Assembly: GCA_012719125.1 (NCBI GenBank)
Contig: JAAYAY010000182.1
Location: forward strand, 1-50,794
DNA from: Planctomycetaceae bacterium
Lineage (GTDB): Bacteria > Planctomycetota > Planctomycetia > Pirellulales > Thermoguttaceae
Direction: 5' to 3'
DNA: 50,794 nucleotides
In this document: positions 36,659 to 44,642 of the stretch, one piece after another
Layout: every line of letters starts with the position of its first letter
Numbering within the stretch: position 1 is the stretch's first letter
Made by a program: the position numbers and the translations under genes
Notes under the pieces: model-generated
Seen by the model: the letters and a program-made list of their open reading frames with translations, nothing else
Told to the model about the DNA's origin: nothing
Database searches by the model: none

Positions 36659-38398
36659 TCAGCTCGCGGCGGGCACCGGGCCGGCCAGCAATCGATATTG
36701 GTCCATCGGCGTGGTATCGCCCGAGTTGACCATCGCCAGGTCGGCCTTCATCTGGGTCAGGCCCTTTTCGATGTAACGTCGGGCCACCACCTTTTTGCGA
36801 TCGTTCTTGACCGCCTGTCCCAGGAACAGATGGCCGCAAATGACCGTGATCGCCGAGTCGACGAGTCGCCGTCCCGAGTAATCGAGGTAGGCGGTCGATC
36901 GCGTCTTGACGAACTTCACCGCGTCGAGGATTTCGGTCTTGGCCTCGACCAGTTTCTGCTTGAGGGTCGCCAAGCCGGCGTCCTCGTACTCTGCCTGTTC
37001 CAGTTCGCCTGCATAGGTCTCAAAGGTGCCGGAAGACACGCCGCGAACGGCCGCCACGATCTGGAGCTGGCTGGTGCCCTCGTAAATGGTCGTGATTCGA
37101 GCGTCGCGCAGATAACGCTCGGCCGCATAATCCTTCATGTAGCCTGACCCGCCGAGAACCTGGATGGCCGTATCGGCGACGTAGCAGCAGACCTCCGAAG
37201 CGTAGTATTTGCTCATGGGGGTGAGCATGGCGTTGAGCCGCTTCAGCGAGCGAGATTTCTGCTTGCGATCCTTTTGCTGATCCTTATCGAGGTCCGAGTA
37301 CTCGAGGATCCGCAGATTGTTGTTTTCGAAATCGCACATCCGGCTGCTCTCGTAGGTCAAAGCCCGAGCCGCCTCGGTTGCGATCTGCATATCGGTAACC
37401 ATCTCGGCCACGGCCGGCAGGTTCTCGATCGGGCCGCCGAACTGTTGGCGGGTATGGGCGTAGGTTCGTGCCAGACGGTAGGCGGCTTCGGCGATGCCCA
37501 GGCTCTGGGCGGCGATCCCGATGCGGGCGCCGTTCATCAAGGCGAGCACGTAGGTGATGAGCCCGCGTTGCCGTTCGCCGATCAGCCGGGCGGGCGTGTT
37601 GTCGTAAACCAACTCGCAGGTGGGCGAGCCGTGGATGCCGAGCTTGTTCTCCAGGTGGCGGACGCGAACCCTCTCGGATCGCTCCGAAACGAACAGGCTG
37701 AGGCCGCGCCCGTCGCTGATCTCGGGCTCGCTGCGAGCCAGGGTCAGGAGGATGTGTCCGCAGCCGTTGGTGATGAACCGCTTCACGCCGTTCAGATACC
37801 AGTTTCCTTGCTCGTCCTGGTGGGCGCGAAGGCGAACCGCCTGCAAGTCGCTGCCCGCGTCGGGCTCGGTCAGCACCATGGCGCCCGTCACTTCGCCCTC
37901 GGAGAAGCGGGGCAGCAGTTCGTCTTTGATTTCCTCGCTGGCAAAGGCATTGATGGTCTCGGCAATGCCCTGCAGGCCGAACAGGTTCATGAAAGAAGCA
38001 TCCGCTCGGCTGACAATCTCGGTGGCCATGGTGTAGAGCAGGTTGGGGCAGTTGAGGCCGCCATATTTCCGCGGCAGCGTGAAGCCCATCATGTCGGCCT
38101 GCGTCAGCCGGTCGAGATTCTCCTGGACCAGCGGGTGGAGGGTGACCGTGCCGTCTTCGTTGAGCGTGTTGCCTTCGCGGTCGACTTCTTCGGCGTTCGG
38201 GGCGATCGTTTCGCCGGCAACTTCGCCGACGATTTCCAGAATCCGCCGGTAGTTGTCGACCATGTCCGCGGGGCTGTCGGGCACGTAATCGGCCTGGCCG
38301 TTGCGGGTGTCCAATTCCTGGATTTCGGCCACTTCCTCCAGGTCGATGTGATCGAAGAGGAACCGGATGTCCTGGTTATCGAGAAAGAAGTTCGCCAC
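36659..38398 (-). CDS. acyl-CoA dehydrogenase family protein
   Basis: A 579-aa FAD enzyme that oxidises an acyl-CoA to enoyl-CoA and passes electrons to ETF. It has GAMVLTEPDAGSDLQAVR (FAD/substrate loop), TNGCGHILLTLARS, ARIGIAAQSLGIAEAAYRLA, RQQFGGPIENLPAVAEM, QVLGGSGYMKDYAAERYLRD and ARITTIYEGTSQLQ, which contains the catalytic-base Glu in the YEGT motif. It is longer than the usual 380 aa and has an N-terminal AcdB-like and a C-terminal extension (about 470-579), as in the larger ACADM-like group. GTG at 38398 has AGGAG 7 nt upstream. It lies 79 bp downstream of etfA, so the electron acceptor is encoded in the same transcription unit. Confidence 0.93.
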   Translation of the reverse strand: MANFFLDNQDIRFLFDHIDLEEVAEIQELDTRNGQADYVPDSPADMVDNYRRILEIVGEVAGETIAPNAEEVDREGNTLNEDGTVTLHPLVQENLDRLTQADMMGFTLPRKYGGLNCPNLLYTMATEIVSRADASFMNLFGLQGIAETINAFASEEIKDELLPRFSEGEVTGAMVLTEPDAGSDLQAVRLRAHQDEQGNWYLNGVKRFITNGCGHILLTLARSEPEISDGRGLSLFVSERSERVRVRHLENKLGIHGSPTCELVYDNTPARLIGERQRGLITYVLALMNGARIGIAAQSLGIAEAAYRLARTYAHTRQQFGGPIENLPAVAEMVTDMQIATEAARALTYESSRMCDFENNNLRILEYSDLDKDQQKDRKQKSRSLKRLNAMLTPMSKYYASEVCCYVADTAIQVLGGSGYMKDYAAERYLRDARITTIYEGTSQLQIVAAVRGVSSGTFETYAGELEQAEYEDAGLATLKQKLVEAKTEILDAVKFVKTRSTAYLDYSGRRLVDSAITVICGHLFLGQAVKNDRKKVVARRYIEKGLTQMKADLAMVNSGDTTPMDQYRLLAGPVPAAS

Positions 38399-38477
38399 CG
38401 GCAAGCTCCTGAGAATACTTGTTGTGAGGGTTCGGGGTTCAGGAAGTTGGAGAACGGGCTCCGGCCCGCGGAACCCG

Positions 38478-39506
38478 CTATCTTCTTTCCTTGAGCGCCT
38501 TGATCATCATCGGAACGACCTGGTTCAGGTCGCCCACGATCCCGTACTGTGCGACCGAGAAGATGGGCGCGTCGGGGTCCTTGTTGACCGCAATGATTTT
38601 GGCCGACTCTTCCATGCCGGCCCGGTGCTGGACGGCCCCGGAAATGCCCACGGCGATGTACAAGGCCGGGCGGACCGTCGTGCCGGTCTGGCCGATCTGG
38701 TGTTCCTTGCCGATGAACCCGCCGTCGACCGCCGCACGGCTCGCCCCGACGGCGCCGCCGATTGCCCCGGCCAACTCGCGGATCAGCTTGAAATTCTCCT
38801 TGCTGCCGACGCCGCCGCCGCCCGCCACGATCACCCGCGCTCCCTTCAGGTTGACCGTTTTCGGCTCGATATGACGTTCGATCAGCTTGACTGCCATCAG
38901 CGCCGGGTCGATCTCGACCTTCTCTTCGACGACCTCGCCCTTGCGAGCCGGGTCCAGCGGCTCCAAAGGCATCACGCCTTCGCGGACCGTGGCCATCTGG
39001 GGCCACCAGTCGTAGTTGACGATCGTTGCGATGATGTTGCCGCCGAAGGCCGGACGAATCTGCAAGAGGAGGTTCGGATGCGTCTCCTGGGTCTTGGGGT
39101 CCGTCACGTCGGCGATGTCCAGATCGGTGCAGTCGGCCGTCATGCCCGCCCGGGCCGCCGAGGCCACTCGCGGCGCCAGGTCTCGGCCGAGCGGCGTCGC
39201 CCCGTACATGACGATCTGCGGCTTGTGCTTGGTGATCATCTCGACCACCACCCGGGCATAGGGGCTCGTCTGGTAGTGGCTCAATCGCTCGTCGTCGATC
39301 AGGTAGACGACGTCGGCGCCGTGCCCGATCAGCGTCGGACACAGGTCGCGAACTTTCGCACCGGCCAGCACGGCGCCCATCCGCACGCCCAGCCGATCGG
39401 CCAGTTCGCGAGCCTTGCCGCAGAGCTCCAGGGAAACGTCGTGCAATCGGCCGTCTTCCTGCTCCGCATAAACCCAGACTTCACCCTTGCGGTTCACTTC
39501 AATCAT
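38478..39506 (-). CDS. etfA: electron transfer flavoprotein, alpha subunit
   Basis: A 342-aa FAD-binding subunit of the ETF heterodimer that carries electrons from acyl-CoA dehydrogenases to the respiratory chain. The N-terminal alpha/beta domain starts with GEVWVYAEQ. The C-terminal FAD domain has ASRAAVDGGFIGKEHQIGQT, GTTVRPALYIAVGISGAVQH and IIAVNKDPDAPIFSVAQYGI, the family signature. Start ATG at 39506; the frame upstream to 39557 is not conserved in type. It is preceded by etfB and followed by an acyl-CoA dehydrogenase. Confidence 0.94.
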   Translation of the reverse strand: MIEVNRKGEVWVYAEQEDGRLHDVSLELCGKARELADRLGVRMGAVLAGAKVRDLCPTLIGHGADVVYLIDDERLSHYQTSPYARVVVEMITKHKPQIVMYGATPLGRDLAPRVASAARAGMTADCTDLDIADVTDPKTQETHPNLLLQIRPAFGGNIIATIVNYDWWPQMATVREGVMPLEPLDPARKGEVVEEKVEIDPALMAVKLIERHIEPKTVNLKGARVIVAGGGGVGSKENFKLIRELAGAIGGAVGASRAAVDGGFIGKEHQIGQTGTTVRPALYIAVGISGAVQHRAGMEESAKIIAVNKDPDAPIFSVAQYGIVGDLNQVVPMMIKALKERR

Positions 39507-39621
39507 GTTCTCGATCCACGTGAATACTCCGATCGCAGCCGATCGGCGGAAATGCACTCAAATAAGAGGAAACGGTTGAGCCTCTCGCGAACGTCGTCGG
39601 TGGTTTTGTAGGCTCCGGGAA

Positions 39622-40536
39622 TCAACCGAGCGTGCGATCGACGACCAACTCGTGGATCATCTGCCGCACACCCTCTTCCGTCGGCGGGACGTCGGTGTAA
39701 CCTTCCTTCGTCAAAACGATGGCCTGAACCCGGAACACCTTGGTCGGCGAGCCCGCCAGACCGCAACGGTTCAGGTCGGCCTTGATGTCGTCCAGGTCCC
39801 ACTGCTCGACGGGGTAGTTCGCTTGCTTCAGGGCCGCCATTCGCCGGTCGACTTCCGCCTGGCGTTGCTCGTCGGAGGCGTCGGGCATCTCGCGGCGGAC
39901 CTCCATGGCCAGTTCGGAAGGTACTCGGGCCTTCTTGTATCGCATCACCCGGCGGGCGGCCTGGGGACGCGGCTTGTTGGCCGTCTCGATCACCGTGACC
40001 AGGATCGGCAACTGCACCTCGACGATCTCCCAACCGTTGCCGATGTTGCGGCGAATGCGGACGGTCTTGCCCTCGGCCGACACAAGTTTATCCAGATAGG
40101 TCACCTGGGGAATCGCCAGCTTCTCGGCCGTCTGAGGGCCGACCTGGGCCGTGTCGCCGTCGATCGCCTGGCGTCCGCAGAAGACGAAATCGAACTCGCC
40201 GATCGTCTTGATGGCTTGGCTGATGATGTAGCTGGTCGCCAGCGTATCGCTCGCCGCCGCACGACGATCGGTCAGCAGGATCGCACGGTCCGCACCGCGG
40301 AACAGGCAGTCGCGCAGGACATCCGCAGCCTTGGGCGGCCCCATGCTCAGCACCGTGACCGTGCCGCCGTAATTCTCACGAATCTCCAGGGCGGTCTCCA
40401 ACGCGTGAAGATCTTCCGGATTGAAAATGGTCGGCAAGGCCGCGCGGTTGACAGTCCCGTCTTCCTTCATCGCTTCCGCCGTGACATTGGCGGTGTCGGG
40501 GACCTGCTTCACGCAGACGATACTGTGATAGGCCAC
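39622..40536 (-). CDS. etfB: electron transfer flavoprotein, beta subunit
   Basis: A 304-aa partner of EtfA that carries AMP, or a second FAD in bifurcating types. It opens with IVCVKQVPDTA. NPEDLHALETALEIRE and AILLTDRRAAASDTLATSYI follow, then GRQAIDGDTAQVGPQTAEKL, part of the nucleotide site, and ETANKPRPQAARRVMRYKKA. It is longer than the usual 250-260 aa by a C-terminal tail (about 245-304). GTG at 40536 has GGGAG 8 nt upstream. It is first in the etfB-etfA-acyl-CoA dehydrogenase operon. Confidence 0.94.
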   Translation of the reverse strand: MAYHSIVCVKQVPDTANVTAEAMKEDGTVNRAALPTIFNPEDLHALETALEIRENYGGTVTVLSMGPPKAADVLRDCLFRGADRAILLTDRRAAASDTLATSYIISQAIKTIGEFDFVFCGRQAIDGDTAQVGPQTAEKLAIPQVTYLDKLVSAEGKTVRIRRNIGNGWEIVEVQLPILVTVIETANKPRPQAARRVMRYKKARVPSELAMEVRREMPDASDEQRQAEVDRRMAALKQANYPVEQWDLDDIKADLNRCGLAGSPTKVFRVQAIVLTKEGYTDVPPTEEGVRQMIHELVVDRTLG

Positions 40537-40576
40537 AACTCATACTCCCGAGGCACTAAGCTGGGTAAAACCCGCA

Positions 40577-40605
40577 AACTTATCAACTGCCATCCATCTG
40601 GTCAA
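40577..40605 (-). promoter_or_regulatory. predicted sigma-70 promoter of the etf operon
   Basis: On the minus strand, TTGACC (complement of 40600-40605) and TAAGTT (complement of 40577-40582) with a 17-bp spacer. The start would be near 40570, about 35 nt before the etfB GTG. Confidence 0.4.
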
Positions 40606-40767
40606 GCCGTGTTGAGTTAAAATGAGATGCCTGGTTAATATGAGTTGCTGCAATACCTGGAAAGGGTGGGTTCCGCTGTCGTCCACCCCCCCTGGGGGAC
40701 AAGGCCCCCTGTTGCCTGAACCTCCTCCTCCAGGTGTCCTGGTGGTATCATTTTGACGGCATTTCGT

Positions 40768-40796
40768 TTGAGTGGTGCCGACAACTTGATTACAAT
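40768..40796 (+). promoter_or_regulatory. predicted sigma-70 promoter of the GAF sigma-54 activator
   Basis: TTGAGT at 40768-40773 and TACAAT at 40791-40796 with a 17-bp spacer. Transcription would start at about 40803, immediately before the ATG at 40804, which suggests a leaderless message or a different start codon. Confidence 0.4.
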
Positions 40797-40803
40797 GCGA
40801 GCC

Positions 40804-42732
40804 ATGAGTCAAGCCAAAGGCCCCAATGCTGGATCTTCCCCCTCCGACCAGGCGGTCGACGCAGGTGAGATCCTTCTCGAGGCGGTTGAGGCAAACGATC
40901 GAACGACTCTTCTCAATCGGTTGCTCGCTCGGATCCAGCGAGCCTGCCGTGCCGACGCGGCCGTGGTTCTCCGCCCGGCGGCCGGGCAATGGACCCTCGT
41001 GGCCCGGTCGGGCGATCACGCCAAAGTGCCCCTCGAGCTGCTGGCCGAGGCCATGGATCGGGAAGAACTCGTTCTTGCGGGGGTGTGGGTCGCCGTGCCT
41101 TTACGGGTGTCGGAAGACCTTGCCGAAGTGCTGGCCGTTCGCAGCACCGATTCCGCCAAGGCATCCCAGGCCCGCCGGACCCTTCAGACCATGATGAAGG
41201 TCGTGAGTTCCGCCCTCTCTGCCGCGGACGCCCGCTTTGCCGACCGGCGCCGTCTCGGCCAGTTGGAGGCCATGCTCCAGATCGCCAACCAGTGGAACCA
41301 GACTCGGGAGGTCGGCCCGTTGCTCGAACGGATGGCCGCGGCCGCCACCCGGCTCCTCGAAGCCGACCGGGCCAGCATTTTCCTCTGGGACAAGCGGACC
41401 AGGACGCTCGTCGGCCGACCGGCCCTGGGGGTGAAAGACGGCGAATTGCGGGTTCCGGACGACCGTGGCGTGGTAGGCCAGGTGGTGCAGACGGGCCAGC
41501 CGCTGCGAGTCGACTCGGCCACGGAACCGGAGCGGATCAATCGCCAGGTCGACGAGGCGCTCGGCTACGAGACCCGGACGATCCTTTGCGTGCCGCTGCG
41601 AAGCCGCTCCGGAGAGGTGATTGGCGCCTTCGAGTTGATTAACAAGGCGGAGGGCGCCTTCGGCAGTGAAGACGAGTCGGTCCTGGCGGAGTTGGCGGGC
41701 CACGCGGTCATCGCGTTGGAAAACGCCCAGGATCGCCAGCAGCTCCTGTCCAACGCCCGGCAGATCACCGATCAAGCCGCGGGACGGGTGGCGATGATCG
41801 GCGAGTGCCCCGCGATTCATGCGCTCCGCTCGATCGTGCAGCGGGTGGCCGACACCGATCTGGCCGTCCTCATTCTCGGCGAAAACGGGACCGGCAAGGA
41901 GGTGGTGGCCCAACTGATCCACTACCTCAGCGACCGGCGCGACAAGCCCTTCATCGCCGTCAACTGTGCGGCGATTCCCGACACGCTGGCCGAAAGCGAA
42001 CTATTCGGCCACGAGAAAGGGGCCTTCACCGACGCCCACGACACGCGAGCGGGCAAGTTCGAACTGGCGGCGGACGGCACCCTGTTCCTCGACGAGATCG
42101 GCGACCTCAGCCAGGGCGGCCAGGCCAAGCTGCTCCGCGTGCTCGAAGAAAAACTTCTGGTACGCCTGGGCGGCTCGACGCCCATCGCCACCGACGCCCG
42201 AGTGATCGCCGCCACCAATCAGGGACTCGCCCGCATGGTCGGCGAAAAGCGGTTCCGCGAGGACCTGTTCTTCCGGCTCAACGTGGTAACGCTCGAGATT
42301 CCACCCCTGCGGGAGCGCGGCGACGACATTCTTCTTCTGGGACGCCACTTCCTCACCGAGTTTTGCCGCAGGGTCCGCCGCCCGGTGCCCGTCTTCTCGG
42401 CCTCCGCTGTGGCCCGGCTCAAGTCACACCCCTGGCCCGGAAACGTTCGCGAGCTGCGGAACCTGATGGAGCGCCTGGCTTATCTTTCCCCGTCGGAGCG
42501 GATCGAGGCCGACGACCTGGCCTTCATTCTCTCGCCCAGAGAGGACGGGGCCATGGTGACGGCCGCCGGGCTCCCGCTGACAGACGCCACCACCGATTTC
42601 CAGGTTAAATACATCGAGCAAGCGATCAAGCGGGCGGGGGGCAACATGAGCGACGCCGCCCGGAATCTCGGCCTGCACCGCGCCAACCTCTACCGCAAGA
42701 TGCGGCAGCTCGGGATGCAATCCCCCCGGTAG
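40804..42732 (+). CDS. GAF-domain sigma-54-type transcriptional activator with a GAFTDA loop
   Basis: A 642-aa regulator. Residues about 25-135 may be a degenerate sensor domain. Residues about 160-310 form a GAF domain (RLLEADRASIFLWDKRTRTL and VPLRSRSGEVIGAFELINKA). Residues about 330-570 are the AAA+ core with Walker A GENGTGKE (359-366), the sigma-54-contact loop GAFTDA (406-411) and Walker B LFLDEIGD. The C-terminal Fis HTH has NMSDAARNLGLHRANLYRKM. It has no receiver, so control is by ligand binding or partner interaction with the GAF domain. The Gly-to-Asp change in the loop may alter sigma-54 contact. No Shine-Dalgarno site is seen before ATG 40804. Confidence 0.93.
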   Translation: MSQAKGPNAGSSPSDQAVDAGEILLEAVEANDRTTLLNRLLARIQRACRADAAVVLRPAAGQWTLVARSGDHAKVPLELLAEAMDREELVLAGVWVAVPLRVSEDLAEVLAVRSTDSAKASQARRTLQTMMKVVSSALSAADARFADRRRLGQLEAMLQIANQWNQTREVGPLLERMAAAATRLLEADRASIFLWDKRTRTLVGRPALGVKDGELRVPDDRGVVGQVVQTGQPLRVDSATEPERINRQVDEALGYETRTILCVPLRSRSGEVIGAFELINKAEGAFGSEDESVLAELAGHAVIALENAQDRQQLLSNARQITDQAAGRVAMIGECPAIHALRSIVQRVADTDLAVLILGENGTGKEVVAQLIHYLSDRRDKPFIAVNCAAIPDTLAESELFGHEKGAFTDAHDTRAGKFELAADGTLFLDEIGDLSQGGQAKLLRVLEEKLLVRLGGSTPIATDARVIAATNQGLARMVGEKRFREDLFFRLNVVTLEIPPLRERGDDILLLGRHFLTEFCRRVRRPVPVFSASAVARLKSHPWPGNVRELRNLMERLAYLSPSERIEADDLAFILSPREDGAMVTAAGLPLTDATTDFQVKYIEQAIKRAGGNMSDAARNLGLHRANLYRKMRQLGMQSPR

Positions 42733-42762
42733 AGCGTTCCAGCGAATGGCCTGTGCAGCCAG

Positions 42763-42792
42763 AAAAAAAGCCTGCGTCGTTCGACGCGGGCT
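42763..42792 (-). terminator. Rho-independent terminator of the PEP-CTERM gene
   Basis: On the minus strand an 11-bp hairpin (AGCCCGCGTCG pairs with CGACGCAGGCT, complement of 42769-42792) runs directly into seven T residues (complement of 42763-42769). It lies 28 bp downstream of the PEP-CTERM stop codon. Confidence 0.9.
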
Positions 42793-42819
42793 CTGGGTGT
42801 TTCCGTTTGCCGGGGCGTG

Positions 42820-43665
42820 CTACGCGCCTCTTCGTCGCCGCCGGGCCGCGATCAGGCCGAGGCCGCCAAACGTGCCCCAAATGGCCAAGGTGCCGGGTTC
42901 GGGAACGGCCGCATCAGCAACCTGAAAATCGAAGAACAGGTCGTTGGCCGTGCCCGTTCGATCAACGGTGATGAAGTCGACGGCTCCAGAGAATACTCCG
43001 TTCCAGCCGGAACCAGCATCCACGCCCATTCCGGTGACCAGGGCGTTCGGGTAGATGGTTTTCCAGTCCTGAAGTGCGATGTTAAAAACCCACGACCGAC
43101 CAGGGGCATTCCACGACCACAGATTGGTGGTACCGGTGATGGTCGAAGTCTGCCACGCATCGGTTGGCAAGGAAGAGCCGAATCCATTGTAGGTTGGTTC
43201 ATATTTGACGCCGATCACACCATCGGCAGTCTTCGTATCGATTGAGAAAAAGAGGGCCGGCGCTTGGCCAGCGGAGTTTGTGGAACTGGAGCTCCGGAAC
43301 CAGTCGTAAGCCGCCCCGACCAGGTCGAGCAATGGGAACGCAGCCACCGCCGCAGACGAGTTGAAATACTGATTCAACCCACCTTTGTCCGCGCCGGACG
43401 TCAAGTTGAATTCCAGGGATCCTTGCGACCCGGGGAATGCAGCCGCGGCGGCCGCAGAGGTCCGGTCATAGGTCTTGGTGATGCCCACGGTCCCTGAGTT
43501 TCTGATATCCCCAAAATACCATCCCTGCTGACCGGGGTTTGTGGACGACCAGGCGTCCGCCACGGTTCCGATCGTCTCTCCGGGCAAGACGACCACGCCG
43601 GCCTGGAGATTGGCTGAGAGCAGCCCGAGGGGCGCGAGCGCGGTGATTGTACGGAAAAGGTTCAT
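42820..43665 (-). CDS. PEP-CTERM sorting domain-containing exported protein
   Basis: A 281-aa secreted protein. It has a signal peptide (ITALAPLGLLSANLQA), a beta-rich mature region with many Ser, Thr, Gly and Ala residues, and the C-terminal tripartite signal VPEPGTLAIWGTFGGLGLIA followed by ARRRRRGA. The family is processed by exosortase and placed at the surface or in extracellular polymer. No exosortase gene is in the window. A near-perfect AAGGAGGT Shine-Dalgarno site (complement of 43670-43677) lies just upstream of the ATG, so strong translation is expected. The gene ends in its own terminator. Confidence 0.93.
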   Translation of the reverse strand: MNLFRTITALAPLGLLSANLQAGVVVLPGETIGTVADAWSSTNPGQQGWYFGDIRNSGTVGITKTYDRTSAAAAAAFPGSQGSLEFNLTSGADKGGLNQYFNSSAAVAAFPLLDLVGAAYDWFRSSSSTNSAGQAPALFFSIDTKTADGVIGVKYEPTYNGFGSSLPTDAWQTSTITGTTNLWSWNAPGRSWVFNIALQDWKTIYPNALVTGMGVDAGSGWNGVFSGAVDFITVDRTGTANDLFFDFQVADAAVPEPGTLAIWGTFGGLGLIAARRRRRGA

Positions 43666-43880
43666 CTATACCTCCTTCTGTTTCCAAAGCAATCGCGGGA
43701 GAAAACACGTGACTATAAGCTATAGGCCGCCGCGGCCCTAATCCTGACATAGAAAATAGGAAAAATATTCATTTTGAACACAATTCCCTCTTCGGTGGGG
43801 TGAAATCAGATTACCCGCCGCCTCCCCCTTGAGGCCTGCGAACCAAACGTTAAGATGATAGGTCTATCTCGGTTAGGGAC
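43666..43880. other. 215-bp divergent spacer between the PEP-CTERM gene and tRNA-Lys
   Basis: Contains the strong PEP-CTERM ribosome-binding site and two adjacent small palindromes, CTATAAGCTATAG (43713-43725) and GGCCGCCGCGGCC (43725-43737), that could be operator-like. An AT-rich stretch (about 43745-43795) and the tRNA promoter follow. No gene is seen. Confidence 0.45.
43829..43856 (+). promoter_or_regulatory. predicted promoter of tRNA-Lys
   Basis: TTGAGG at 43829-43834 and TAAGAT at 43851-43856, spacer 16 bp. The tRNA 5' end lies 24 bp downstream. Confidence 0.45.
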
Positions 43881-43953
<73 letters not shown>

Positions 43954-43959
43954 CTAAGA

Positions 43960-44001
43960 AAGGCCTTGTGTAGCAACGAGTTACGCAAGGCCTTGTTTTT
44001 T
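43960..44001 (+). terminator. Rho-independent terminator of tRNA-Lys
   Basis: AAGGCCTTGTGTA pairs with TACGCAAGGCCTT (13 bp with one G-U, 9-nt loop), then GTTTTTTG. It begins 7 bp after the tRNA. Confidence 0.9.
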
Positions 44002-44642
44002 GCCCGGGGGCGAGATTCGACCCGGTGTAACGCTGGTGCAACGCTGCGACAAGAAAACGGACGGCTCGGGCTGGTGGGTGGTAGAGAACCGCAGAGAAGC
44101 CCCGCTGTTGCGTCGAAACCCTGGATGGGTCCAAGGTCGGGCCGGGCCCCGATCGCTCAACAGCGGGCACGTGGGAAGGCCGGTTTCCTCCAACCGCCCC
44201 ACAAAAACGGCCCCGGGAACACGCGCCAACCGCTCCATCAGACGCGTGGCGTCCTTCTGTTGCTGCCCCTGAATGCTTCGGCGGGCGTCGCTTCCGGCAT
44301 GGCCGCGTCCATCCTGTCCGTGCCGCATGAAGAATGCGCTCAATGCGATTGCATTATGCCTGTTGCTTGCCAAGCAGTGCGGAGCAACGATAGATACCCC
44401 ACCCCATCACGCCCCGCATTCCCATCGCGGCCCTGAGTCGGTTTCCTCCTTCCCCTTCGCCCATCGCCCAACATCCATCCAACCGCAGCCCCCAAACGCG
44501 TTCAAAAAGTCCCTCGACTCGAACCGATTGAGACGTCACTTTGACACCCGACGGTCAAGAAAGGCGGTTCATTACCTATGGCGTTGGTTACGCCCCGGTT
44601 CCGTTGAAGCCGAATGGGCACTGCTCAGCGCGGCGCCACTCA
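44002..44642. other. 640-bp stretch without a convincing gene
   Basis: Between the tRNA-Lys terminator and the stop of the convergent secreted protein. Frames of 83-176 codons stay open in several registers, but none shows a recognisable domain, codon-like composition or start signal. The left half contains repeated GTAACGCTGGTGCAACGC-like words; the right half is C-rich low-complexity sequence. It may be a decayed integrated element next to a tRNA gene, but I find no integrase motif or tRNA-end duplication. Confidence 0.4.

Noticed and set aside
42763-42792. Reading the hairpin as a terminator of the plus-strand GAF activator gene
   Set aside because: The T-tract follows the stem only on the minus strand; on the plus strand no T-run follows.
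43981-44373. 130-codon minus-strand frame beyond the tRNA terminator
   Set aside because: No domain, overlaps the terminator, and composition is not gene-like.
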